64,000 nucleotides of DNA from Zhongshania antarctica (GTDB lineage Bacteria > Pseudomonadota > Gammaproteobacteria > Pseudomonadales > Spongiibacteraceae), in contig NZ_JACHHW010000001.1 in the NCBI RefSeq assembly GCF_014202945.1, positions 62,001 through 126,000 of the forward strand, written 5' to 3'. Positions 1-7,467 of the stretch are shown here, in pieces. Position 1 is the stretch's first letter, and each line of letters begins with the position of its first letter. Made by a program: the position numbers and the translations under genes. Below the pieces are notes generated by a model that was given only the letters and a program-made list of their open reading frames with translations, had not been told where the DNA came from and searched no databases.

Positions 1-279
1 CATTACCTGAATGGTTTCCACTGCGCTTAAAATCAGCGACACCGCAGCCGGGTTCAAGGCCATACGGCGCGTGCGCAAGCGTTCCATGAGTCGTTCAGAA
101 AGTTGCGCGCACTCCACTAACTCAACCAAGCCCAATACCGCAGCACCGCCGTACAACGTGTGAAAACCACGATGAATATCGTCGAGAATACGCTGACCGT
201 CGTAGCCATATTGCAGCTCGGTCAATTGTTCAGATAAGCGCTGGACAATTTCCTCAGCTTCCGCCAAAAAAATCGCCAT
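1..279 (-). CDS. CheA-like histidine kinase, N-terminal HPt domain (truncated by window edge)
   Basis: Only the first 93 codons are present; the gene continues beyond base 1. They read as a CheA P1/HPt domain: an acidic N-terminal helix (MAIFLAEAEEIVQRL), then the phospho-His helix IHRGFHTLYGGAAVLGL. The usual H-x-x-K-G is H-T-L-Y-G here, so the Lys after the phospho-acceptor His is a Tyr. ATG 279 is chosen because AAGGGAT precedes it; an in-frame GTG at 306 is the alternative. It is the last visible gene of the switch cluster, about 150 bases after cheY. It could be CheA or another HPt-containing kinase such as a ChpA type; the rest of the gene would decide. Confidence 0.7.
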   Translation of the reverse strand, partial: MAIFLAEAEEIVQRLSEQLTELQYGYDGQRILDDIHRGFHTLYGGAAVLGLVELVECAQLSERLMERLRTRRMALNPAAVSLILSAVETIQVM

Positions 280-429
280 AATCCCTTCGTGTTCAGTTTT
301 ATTCACGCATAACCCAATTAAATCTCTCGGCTCGACCAGCGAAGTAAGCACACATTTTCATTATGACCAAATTATTCTCTGGCTACTGTAGGACCGTTCA
401 CACTCCCACAACTTACACACTACATAGCG

Positions 430-894
430 TCATTCACCGTCAACTCGGGCGAAAATGCGCGTTATTTTACTTTCCAGCATCGCCGCAGTGAACGGCTTGA
501 CGATATACCCATTCACGCCAGCTTCAGCCGCCTCGATAATTTGCTCGCGGTGCGCGTCTGCGGTAATCATTAACACTGGAATATGGCAAAGTCGGCGATC
601 GGCACGAATAGCCCGCAACAGCTCAAGACCCGACATATGCGGCATCAATAAATCGGTAATAACAAAATCAAAATGCTGATTATGCAACATCGGCAGTGCC
701 GCTAAGCCGTCGTCTGCCTCACTAATGTAGCGATACCCCAAGTCGCCTAGGAGATTACGGATTATCCGCCGCATGGTCGAAAAATCCTCAACAACCAAAA
801 TACGCATCTCGCTACGCAGGCCCGAGACCGACGACACCGGATCACTGCTCTCCTGGTTGTGCTCAAAGGGATTCGGCGAGGAATTGTCACCCAT
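430..894 (-). CDS. cheY: CheY-type chemotaxis response regulator with N-terminal extension
   Basis: A single receiver domain of flagellar CheY type. After about 30 poorly conserved residues comes MRILVVEDFSTMRRIIRNLL, then the phospho-acceptor Asp in VITDLLMPHMSG, the switch Thr in MITADA and the Lys in NGYIVKPF, followed by a CheY-like last helix. There is no output domain, so it should act by binding a partner; the obvious candidate is FliM encoded in the same cluster. ATG 894 has GAGGAG seven bases upstream and overlaps the end of the flhG-like gene by 8 bases, which suggests translational coupling. A start at the internal Met of MRILVV would give a normal-length CheY, but I see no better ribosome site for it. 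Confidence 0.88.
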   Translation of the reverse strand: MGDNSSPNPFEHNQESSDPVSSVSGLRSEMRILVVEDFSTMRRIIRNLLGDLGYRYISEADDGLAALPMLHNQHFDFVITDLLMPHMSGLELLRAIRADRRLCHIPVLMITADAHREQIIEAAEAGVNGYIVKPFTAAMLESKITRIFARVDGE

Positions 895-1735
895 CGCGAC
901 GCTCCTCAATACCCCGTCGCTGAGAGTCCACCGCCGTTAATTGTTCAATAAAAAACAATAAGCGCCCCTCCATGCGGCTAGGCAAGGGCCACATTTGTAG
1001 CTTTTCACTAACTTCCCGCAAGGCCCTAGCTGAAACGCTGCTAGGCGCATGCAATATCACCGGATGTCGCTGGCGCACCGCATCACGTAAATTTTGATCA
1101 AAAGGAATAGCCCCCGTGTATACCAAAGCGACCTCAATAAACTGCTGGCACACGTTATTTAGGGTCTCAAATACCTGCCGGCCCTCCGCTTCGTCTGCCA
1201 CCATATTGGCGAGTATCCGAAATCGACTGCGGCCAAAATCCCTATTTAATAATTTAATCATGGCGTAAGCGTCAGTTATCGAGCTCGGCTCATTGCAGAC
1301 CACTAACAAGACCTCGTGGGCCGCGCTGACAAAGTTCACCACCGAATCGGAAATCCCCGCCGCCGTGTCAACAATCAAGACATCCAACTGCTCAGCGATC
1401 TCACTAAACGCCCGGATCAAGCCCACATGCTCAAGGCTAGACAGCATGGTTAAGTGTCGCGTGCCGGATGAGGCGGGAATAATTTTAATGCCTGCCGGCC
1501 CCGTTAACATGACCTCTTGCAATGAGCAGCTGCCATCGAGAACATCCTCGATGGTTTTAGTGCTGCGCAAACCCAACAGTACGTCGATATTCGCCAAACC
1601 AAAGTCGGCATCAAGTATTACCACTCGCTTTCCCGCCTCAGCAAGCGCGACACTGAGATTAATAGCAACATTGGTTTTACCCACCCCGCCCTTGCCGCCG
1701 CTGACGGCAATAACCTGCACCGGCCGGGAACTCAC
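887..1735 (-). CDS. flhG: FlhG/MinD-family ATPase
   Basis: A 282-residue ParA/MinD-type P-loop ATPase: deviant Walker A GGKGGVGKTNVA near residue 13, LDADFGLANIDVLLG, and VDTAAGISDSV as the Walker B region. The ANIDVLLG segment is typical of FlhG (FleN/YlxH), which sets flagellar number and helps place FliM/FliN. It starts directly at the fold (SSRPVQVIAV) and shows no N-terminal DQAxxLR helix, the part of FlhG known to stimulate FlhF; no flhF is nearby. The GTG start at 1735 overlaps the upstream stop as GTGA, so coupling is likely. A MinD-like role in positioning a ring scaffold is an inference. Confidence 0.85.
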   Translation of the reverse strand: MSSRPVQVIAVSGGKGGVGKTNVAINLSVALAEAGKRVVILDADFGLANIDVLLGLRSTKTIEDVLDGSCSLQEVMLTGPAGIKIIPASSGTRHLTMLSSLEHVGLIRAFSEIAEQLDVLIVDTAAGISDSVVNFVSAAHEVLLVVCNEPSSITDAYAMIKLLNRDFGRSRFRILANMVADEAEGRQVFETLNNVCQQFIEVALVYTGAIPFDQNLRDAVRQRHPVILHAPSSVSARALREVSEKLQMWPLPSRMEGRLLFFIEQLTAVDSQRRGIEERRDG

Positions 1736-2289
1736 CCGTTCACCTGCGCAGCGCTGATACTATGCTCACGCCAAGGCATACCAGGCAGAAGCCGAGAATA
1801 ATCGCCTATTTGCTCTACATTACACATCGCCATAATCTTTTTAAGCAAACGCAGATCAACGCTGTTCACATCAACCAGAAGCACAAGGCGACCCGAATCG
1901 ACATAGGACTGAAAATGCACCAGGTCTGGATTGTTTTCGGTCAAACCAACAAAACCACCTTCCCACGCGCCGAAACACAAAAAGCTCAGCGGTAGCGAAT
2001 AAAAAAGTATTGCGCGCGCCAAACCCTCGTCCAAATTAAATACTGAAACAAAGATCATCACCAATAGACAACCGAGCAGAAACCCCCAGAAACCGCCGCG
2101 CCAGGCCCGACCATAAAGATTGCTAAGCAGCAGCTCGGAGGCAACTGGCACCCCCATACGCTGCACATCGGCGGTATGCTTACTGACCACGCACCAGCGC
2201 CAGCCGGTCAAATGAGGCTGATTCAGCATGTCGGCGACTTCCCTGAGCTTGCTAGGGGTTTTACTTAAAAATATGAGGCGGTGCTTCAT
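1732..2289 (-). CDS. Unknown two-TM protein embedded in the switch cluster
   Basis: I do not recognise this 185-residue protein with confidence. It has a soluble N-terminal part of about 65 residues, two hydrophobic segments near residues 68-87 (GGFWGFLLGCLLVMIFVSVF) and 92-116, the second with small-residue spacing like a glycine zipper, and a C-terminal soluble part (about 120-185) that looks like a small alpha/beta fold (SGRLVLLVDVNSVDL). The layout resembles DUF1269-like membrane proteins, but that is only an impression. It lies between fliN and flhG, with a GTGA overlap with flhG, so it is probably a dedicated membrane component of this system. Confidence 0.75.
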   Translation of the reverse strand: MKHRLIFLSKTPSKLREVADMLNQPHLTGWRWCVVSKHTADVQRMGVPVASELLLSNLYGRAWRGGFWGFLLGCLLVMIFVSVFNLDEGLARAILFYSLPLSFLCFGAWEGGFVGLTENNPDLVHFQSYVDSGRLVLLVDVNSVDLRLLKKIMAMCNVEQIGDYSRLLPGMPWREHSISAAQVNG

Positions 2290-2304
2290 CTAATCTTCCT
2301 GATT

Positions 2305-2736
2305 TCATCGCAGAGACTGTAGGCGTTCAGCGGCGCTAACAACTTCAGTCAATCGTATGCCAAGCTTATCCTCTACCACCACGACCTCCCCTCTGGCAAC
2401 CAAGGTACCGTTAACCAAAACATCGAGCGGTTCACCTGCTTGCCGGTCCAACTCAACAATCGCACCCTGATGCAACTGTAATAGCTCTCTGATTGGCATA
2501 TCCGCACCACCCACTTCAAGGGTAATGCGCACAGGAATATCGAGCACCATTTCCAAGTCAGGTGCCGCGGGCTTGCGATCTTGGAGCCGAGCCCCAGCAT
2601 GTTGAAACGCGCTAGTCGCCTGAAACCCCTCGTGCGCTCGATCATTACCCGGGGCGCCCGCACCACTGCGATCAGCGGCTTCAATTTCTTCTTTGAGCGC
2701 CCGACGCTGGCGGCGCAGCTCATCTTGATTATCCAT
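2305..2736 (-). CDS. fliN: Flagellar switch protein FliN
   Basis: 143 residues. The N-terminal 60 are charged and variable; the C-terminal 80 form a clear FliN/SpoA domain (LEMVLDIPVRITLEVG, IRELLQLHQGAIVELDR, EPLDVLVNG, GEVVVVEDKLGIRLTEV). In flagella FliN forms the base of the C-ring and helps bind CheY and cargo. The SpoA core is intact. ATG 2736 is chosen for GGAGAT upstream; an upstream TTG at 2751 would add five residues. It follows fliM by 33 bases and should be cotranscribed with it. Confidence 0.93.
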   Translation of the reverse strand: MDNQDELRRQRRALKEEIEAADRSGAGAPGNDRAHEGFQATSAFQHAGARLQDRKPAAPDLEMVLDIPVRITLEVGGADMPIRELLQLHQGAIVELDRQAGEPLDVLVNGTLVARGEVVVVEDKLGIRLTEVVSAAERLQSLR

Positions 2737-2769
2737 GACCGATATCTCCAAGCACGTTTATCATTATAA

Positions 2770-3726
2770 TTAGGCCCGTCGATCAATAATTTTCAGGGCT
2801 AGCTGGCCATTCGCCACACCCAAACTTGCCGTGGCCATCTCAATACCACTGGCTTTTAATACTGAGCGCTGCCCAGCTCCAAGTGGAATAATATCGCCCA
2901 CTTTCATACTGGCCACTTCCCGTAAACTCAATACCGGCTGCGCAATTGTACATCGGGTGGCGACGCGTAAATCCAGCAAGGAATCACGCAGAGCAGCTTG
3001 CCAATATGGGTCTTCTACCGCTTGATCAGCGCTTTCCTTTTTACTTAGTTGATCTCGCACCGGCTCCAGCATCAATTGCGGCAGTGTAATATGAAATTCA
3101 CCGCCACCGCCGCCCTCCAGTTCAATTTGAAACCGACACAAAACCACGGTTTCGGACTGCCCTGCAATGGCTGCCATGGCGGGATTTACTTCCATGGCAA
3201 GCCCCTCGCACTGAACGTCTTTGAACACACCCCACGCTTGCTGGTAGTCGCTGAGCGCACGCTTCACCAAGCGTGCAAGCACGCGGCGCTCAACCGGACT
3301 AAAATCACGACCGTCGGCACTTCCCTGGCCGCCACTGCCGCCAAAAAATATGTCAACCAATCTAAAGACTAAACGCGCATCAAATACCAACATTGCGGCT
3401 CCCTTTAGCGGGTGAACACGCATCAAGTTTAAACTGGTCGGCACATAGAGCGAATGCAAATACTCGCTATAAGGTAGAAACTGCAGATCGAGGGCGACAA
3501 CATCGACTCCCTGGCCCAAAACATCCGAAATACTGTCGCGAAAGCGCTCTGCAAATCGCTTATTAAGCTGCTCCAAGCCCGGCAATCGGCGCTTTTTCGG
3601 CTGCCGCCGGCTGGCCAAGTCAAAAGATCGCGGTGGCGCCTCACTATTTTCTGCGCGAACGCCTTGGGCCTGCACATTAGCCAGCAAGGCATCGATCTCT
3701 GCCTGGGATAGTAAGTCTTTAACCAT
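2770..3726 (-). CDS. fliM: Flagellar switch protein FliM
   Basis: A full-length FliM of 318 residues. The N-terminus MVKDLLSQAEIDALL is the CheY-binding peptide, kept almost perfectly. The middle CheC-like domain carries the FliG-binding glycine motif IFFGGSGGQG, and the C-terminal SpoA domain (LSLREVASMKVGDIIPLG) pairs with FliN. In ordinary motors FliM connects FliG to FliN and receives CheY-P. Nothing looks degenerate, in contrast to FliF and FliG here. ATG 3726 gives the canonical family N-terminus; a TTG at 3738 is less likely. A gap of about 170 bases separates it from the hpt gene and holds a GTCA-N6-TGAC palindrome. Confidence 0.95.
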   Translation of the reverse strand: MVKDLLSQAEIDALLANVQAQGVRAENSEAPPRSFDLASRRQPKKRRLPGLEQLNKRFAERFRDSISDVLGQGVDVVALDLQFLPYSEYLHSLYVPTSLNLMRVHPLKGAAMLVFDARLVFRLVDIFFGGSGGQGSADGRDFSPVERRVLARLVKRALSDYQQAWGVFKDVQCEGLAMEVNPAMAAIAGQSETVVLCRFQIELEGGGGGEFHITLPQLMLEPVRDQLSKKESADQAVEDPYWQAALRDSLLDLRVATRCTIAQPVLSLREVASMKVGDIIPLGAGQRSVLKASGIEMATASLGVANGQLALKIIDRRA

Positions 3727-3834
3727 ATGGAAACACAACCGTCAGCGCTGCAAATGAATCATCAACACCAATGAATGCAAGGGGTGAGCCAATTATTTTT
3801 TATATAGAATCAATCACTTAGAAAAATCACTACT

Positions 3835-3848
3835 GTCAACAAATTGAC
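3835..3848. promoter_or_regulatory. GTCA-N6-TGAC palindrome in the fliM leader
   Basis: GTCAACAAATTGAC in the gap between hpt and fliM. It has the same arms and spacing as the two palindromes upstream of the short fliF, which suggests a shared DNA-binding regulator and possibly an internal promoter for fliM onward. No regulator is identified. Confidence 0.45.
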
Positions 3849-3893
3849 AAATCACTATTCATCCAGCAACCACGCCAGCGGCTCGCCCAACAC

Positions 3894-4250
3894 TTAAACT
3901 TGGCCAAGCCATTTATTAAGCGAGACCATGGCCTCCTCAAAACTGCGCTGGGTATTGCCAAAATCTTGTTCTATACCGCTAAAACTCGCATCGCGACCAC
4001 GCAGCTCTAAACCGCGAAACTGCTGCGACAGACCCACCGCCCCCAGTGTGGCGGCGCCGCCTTTCAAACTATGGGCGGTCTGGCGCAGTGTTTCTGCGTC
4101 GCGATCCTCAATCGCTTGCGCTACTTGCACTAAGCGCTCACGGGTATCCTCTTCAAACTCACTAATCAGAATATGAACGTCGGCGTCCATAAACTCGCGC
4201 AACTCATCTAATAAACTCAAATCCAAGGCATTCATATCTGCATCATCCAT
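3894..4250 (-). CDS. Free-standing HPt phosphotransfer protein
   Basis: 118 residues forming one HPt four-helix domain: LDELREFMDADVHILISEFEEDTRERL, then the phospho-His helix TAHSLKGGAATLGAVGL with the full HSLKGG motif, then helices ending MVSLNKWLGQV. Such proteins shuttle phosphate between a hybrid kinase receiver and another receiver. An HPt gene between fliG and fliM is not part of standard flagellar operons, so it may feed phosphate to the CheY here. No kinase or hybrid receiver lies beside it. ATG 4250 is used; GTG 4274 is an alternative and neither has a strong ribosome site. Confidence 0.87.
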   Translation of the reverse strand: MDDADMNALDLSLLDELREFMDADVHILISEFEEDTRERLVQVAQAIEDRDAETLRQTAHSLKGGAATLGAVGLSQQFRGLELRGRDASFSGIEQDFGNTQRSFEEAMVSLNKWLGQV

Positions 4251-4294
4251 GTTTTTTATTGCCCAGTTGCGCACTAATTTTTGCGTCTACAACC

Positions 4295-5302
4295 TCAAAA
4301 CACATCTATTTTACGCGCATCAAGTATTATTTCACCCACTGCCGCCATATGTTTGGCAATGCTGACTATCTCGGCGCGCGCTGATTCGATTTCTGTTGGA
4401 CTAAACCGCGAGCCTAGTGCGGCAATCGCCGCTAACTTATCCGCAGACAGATTACCAAGCAGTTGCTTGCGCAGCTCTGCGCCGGTACCTCGCAAGGCCG
4501 GAGCCAAAACTTCGGGGGCGAGCTGAGCAAGGAGTATTGCCAAGTCCCGCGGCGCCATATTAGCAATTTGAGCAAAGCCAAACATAAGTTCCTCTACCCG
4601 GGCTGCACTCTCCGGCTGGGCATAACGCAGTCCGTTTAACAGTGTACTTTCCGTCCCGACATCCATTTCATTAAGCAATTTGGCGGCCATTGAGTCACCT
4701 TGCAAGACCCTGCCAACGGGACGACCGAGGTCACTAAAATACTGCTCCAGCAGCCACTCCAGCTCCTCCAACGCAGCGGGAGTTAGCGATTTAAGAGCCG
4801 ATAAGCGCGCTAAAACATCAACGCGCTTTGCCTCGTCAAAGGCAAGCAACACCTCACTCGCTAAGCGAGGCTCAAGACAGGCAACGACCACCGCCTGGAT
4901 CTGCGGGTGCTCGCGCCGAATAATACCTGCGATAGTAGCGGCATCTAGCCATTTTAATTTTGCGATATGCTTTGCCTGACCATGAAACGCCAGTCTATCA
5001 CTCATCAATTTAGCGCGATCTTGCCCTAGCGCCTCCTCAAGCAGACTCGATACTGCGTCGCTAGCACCAAGTTTAACCCCAGAAAAATCAACGACATCCA
5101 GATGGAAGCGACGCAAAATAGCCTTGAAATCAGCATTGTTTGGCGCAGACATCATCGTCATCGCCTCTGCCACTCGATGTAAGTCACGGGGCGCCATAGC
5201 GCGCATCACCGCTGCCGCATCGGCCTTTTCTAATGACATTAACAGCGCCGCTGCCTGCTCGGTACTCGATAAAGTTACGCTTGCGGAACTCACCATAGAC
5301 AC
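4295..5302 (-). CDS. fliG: FliG-like switch protein with altered stator-facing helix
   Basis: About 335 residues, normal FliG length. FliG-N (EQAAALLMSLEKADAAAVM) is the part that binds FliF. The middle domain keeps the EHPQ motif (REHPQIQAVVVACL) that contacts FliM. FliG-C begins at ELMFGFAQIANMAPRDLAILL and ends EIVSIAKHMAAVGEII. Aligned by eye to E. coli FliG, the torque helix is about three residues shorter and reads SADKLAAIAALGSRF, so the acidic pair D288/D289 is Ala-Ala and R281 has no clear equivalent; K264 is Arg. The ring-assembly surfaces look kept while the MotA contact does not. GTG 5302 has GGGAG six bases upstream; ATG 5296 is next. Confidence 0.88.
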   Translation of the reverse strand: MSMVSSASVTLSSTEQAAALLMSLEKADAAAVMRAMAPRDLHRVAEAMTMMSAPNNADFKAILRRFHLDVVDFSGVKLGASDAVSSLLEEALGQDRAKLMSDRLAFHGQAKHIAKLKWLDAATIAGIIRREHPQIQAVVVACLEPRLASEVLLAFDEAKRVDVLARLSALKSLTPAALEELEWLLEQYFSDLGRPVGRVLQGDSMAAKLLNEMDVGTESTLLNGLRYAQPESAARVEELMFGFAQIANMAPRDLAILLAQLAPEVLAPALRGTGAELRKQLLGNLSADKLAAIAALGSRFSPTEIESARAEIVSIAKHMAAVGEIILDARKIDVF

Positions 5303-5353
5303 AAAAAACTCCCAGAACACAGTGATGACATTGCGCCCCCTTGCCAGACCATA

Positions 5354-6043
5354 TTATTGACGGTCATCATTTAGCCAAGCACTTAATACCCCAGCAACCC
5401 GACCTGGCTCCTGCTTGGCAATCGTTTTCAAAGCCAGCAGTTGCTTTTGATAATCACTCACTTCTTGCGCTTTCAGCAGGTCACGGCGACGCTGGCGGCG
5501 CCAAAGCCACAAAACCAACAGCCCCACGGAGACAAATGCCGCTCCTACAACTGCCCGCCAAGCCGCCAACACCTGATCACCCACACCGCCACCTTGAGAG
5601 TGGCTTGGCGCGAAGGCATGAAACTGAACAACAACTTTGTCATCCCGAACTGCGTTTAGCGCTAGGCCAGACCACAATATTTCTCGCAAACGTTGCGCTA
5701 ACGAGCTGTCTACTTCTGGGCGATTAATCAATAGCGTGACTTGCCTAGAACCCGGCCTAACATCATTTATACTAACGGTAACGCGAAAGTCCACCGCTGC
5801 CACAAAGGGTTCTATTAGTTGCTGCGACTGGCGCTGAAGTTGAATTTCACGCAGGCTAACATCGTCGGCACGCCTATCTTGAGCACCATACTGAGGCTGC
5901 CCTGTGCTGAGCAACTGCGGCCAAACCACCTGCGCAACCACGCCGCCGCCAATAACCAGCAGAGCAATGAGCATCGCCGCTATTAAGTTGCCCGCTAAAC
6001 TCTTCTTAAACAAAGTGCACTCCACCTTACCCCACAAAGCCAT
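5354..6043 (-). CDS. Miniature FliF-like MS-ring protein
   Basis: 229 residues against about 550 for FliF. Order: a short basic N-terminus, TM1 (LIAAMLIALLVIGGGVVAQVV), a periplasmic part of about 125 residues, TM2 (VVGAAFVSVGLLVLWLW), and a basic cytoplasmic tail ending VAGVLSAWLNDDRQ. The tail matches the FliF C-terminus that binds FliG (VALVIRQWM-type). The periplasmic part (LIEPFVAAVDFRVTVSIN, then RQVTLLINRP and DDKVVVQFHAF) matches the two halves of the FliF RBM3 domain; RBM1, RBM2 and most of the beta-collar insertion are absent. ATG 6070 and a TTG near 6013, which has GGAG before it, are alternative starts; ATG 6043 has no good ribosome site. It is the first gene of the cluster. Confidence 0.8.
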   Translation of the reverse strand: MALWGKVECTLFKKSLAGNLIAAMLIALLVIGGGVVAQVVWPQLLSTGQPQYGAQDRRADDVSLREIQLQRQSQQLIEPFVAAVDFRVTVSINDVRPGSRQVTLLINRPEVDSSLAQRLREILWSGLALNAVRDDKVVVQFHAFAPSHSQGGGVGDQVLAAWRAVVGAAFVSVGLLVLWLWRRQRRRDLLKAQEVSDYQKQLLALKTIAKQEPGRVAGVLSAWLNDDRQ

Positions 6044-6044
6044 C

Positions 6045-6058
6045 GTCAAATATTTGAC
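6045..6058. promoter_or_regulatory. Perfect palindrome GTCAAATATTTGAC before the mini-fliF
   Basis: A 14-base perfect inverted repeat touching the proposed ATG at 6043. Its position suggests an operator, or that translation really begins further downstream. It shares GTCA-N6-TGAC with the sites at 6095 and 3835. Confidence 0.55.
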
Positions 6059-6094
6059 AGGCCAGTACATCCGATCAATTGACAGCCTAAATCC

Positions 6095-6108
6095 GTCATA
6101 TTATTGAC
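6095..6108. promoter_or_regulatory. Second GTCA-N6-TGAC site upstream of the mini-fliF
   Basis: GTCATATTATTGAC, centred 50 bases upstream of the palindrome at 6045-6058. A near copy of its right half (ATATTATTGACG) also lies in the fliF-fliG gap at 5351-5362. Together they look like an operator array controlling the cluster. Confidence 0.5.
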
Positions 6109-6242
6109 GCTCGTGCATGACTGACAAGCAAAACCCGCCACGCCAAACGCACGATGCTGAAATAATGCAGAAAGCGGGCCAGCACCGGAGTGCGACCCAT
6201 AAGTGATGAAAAATTCTAAAAGACAGGCTTAGACATCTGGCC

Positions 6243-7136
6243 TCAGAGCTGCGTGATCTCGATATAGTCACTTCTTGATGACAGTGGCACGCCACCAGAA
6301 TCGATGGTTTGACTGGAGTCAAAACCATATTCTTTGCGTTCGCCCGTGCGGTCAATGGTGAGATTGGCGAAATCGAATAATTCGGTATCTGCCATTTGTG
6401 ATGGGGCAATGTTTTGCATAGACGAGAAAATTTTCTCGATGCGGCTGCCATCGGCCTTTTCCCAATCTAGCAGCATTTTACGAATATTCTGGCGCTGTAA
6501 ATTCTCCTGTGAGCCACAGAGGTTACAGGGAATAATGGGGAATTCTTTGTACTGCGAGAACGCTTCAATATCCGACTCACGGCAGTATGCCAGTGGCCTT
6601 ATAACAATATTGCGTTTGTCGTCTGACAGTAGCTTGGGGGGCATACCCGACAGCCGCGAGCCGTAGAACATATTCAAAAACAAGGTTTGCACAATATCGT
6701 CTTTGTGGTGACCCAGTGCAATTTTGGTCGCGCCGATCTCTTCCGCAAAGGCATACAAAGTACCACGGCGCAGACGGGAGCAAAGCCCACAGGTAGTTTT
6801 GCCCTCAGGAATCTTTTGTTTCACAATCGAATAGGTATCTTTATTGACGATGTAATACTCAATACCCAGCCCATCAAGATACTCAGGCAAAATATGCTCT
6901 GGGTAGAACGGCTGCTTTTGATCCATATTGACCGCGATCAGCTCAAACTTAACCGGCGCGCTCTTTTGTAAATTCATTAAGATATCCAGCATGGTATAGC
7001 TGTCTTTACCGCCAGACAGACACACCATCACGCGATCGCCCTCTTCGATCATTTTGTAGTCTTCAATCGCCTGCCCTGCATGGCGACGCAGGCGTTTTTG
7101 CAATTTATTGAACTCTAGCTTTGGCAAACTGGACAT
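6243..7136 (-). CDS. ttcA: tRNA 2-thiocytidine biosynthesis protein TtcA
   Basis: About 297 residues of the TtcA/TilS PP-loop family. The ATP-pyrophosphatase loop [12 protein letters not shown] is near residue 40; the CxxC of [12 protein letters not shown] and the CNLC pair later hold the iron-sulfur cluster used for thiolation of C32 in t[23 protein letters not shown] is also typical. ATG 7136 gives the usual N-terminus ([16 protein letters not shown]); a TTG at 7151 is less likely. It has no link to the switch cluster downstream on the same strand and marks that cluster's right-hand border, about 200 bases from the first switch gene. Confidence 0.96.
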   Translation of the reverse strand: MSSLPKLEFNKLQKRLRRHAGQAIEDYKMIEEGDRVMVCLSGGKDSYTMLDILMNLQKSAPVKFELIAVNMDQKQPFYPEHILPEYLDGLGIEYYIVNKDTYSIVKQKIPEGKTTCGLCSRLRRGTLYAFAEEIGATKIALGHHKDDIVQTLFLNMFYGSRLSGMPPKLLSDDKRNIVIRPLAYCRESDIEAFSQYKEFPIIPCNLCGSQENLQRQNIRKMLLDWEKADGSRIEKIFSSMQNIAPSQMADTELFDFANLTIDRTGERKEYGFDSSQTIDSGGVPLSSRSDYIEITQL

Positions 7137-7467
7137 AGCACTTAAAATCAATCGAGGCTGGGGCTGCGCATTATATAGAAACCATGGATATGCGGCTACA
7201 AAGTAGCCAATGGAAAGACCAAGAAACCACCAGCACGGCTCCGCTCACCACTTAAAATCAAGCAAAATCCGCCGTTTTTAGCACTCTTCACGGCTCAGCA
7301 CTGGCAATCCGAGGTTGAGATGACTATCATTAGGCCGCCAAAATCTGCTGGCACGAGGTGTATTGGACACGGCCAGACCCCGGCACGGGTGCATGTCGGA
7401 CTGTGTAATCCACATCCGATCGCACCCGCTCACAAATCAGCCACTCATTCAGAAAGGGAATCGCCCA
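7137..7467. other. Gene-free stretch between ttcA and mdh
   Basis: About 330 bases between divergently transcribed genes. It must carry both promoters. I see no convincing ORF, RNA gene or strong inverted repeat in it. Confidence 0.6.

Noticed and set aside
7320-7467. N-terminal extension of mdh or an upstream small gene
   Set aside because: The extra residues do not resemble malate dehydrogenase and the proper start has a good ribosome site.
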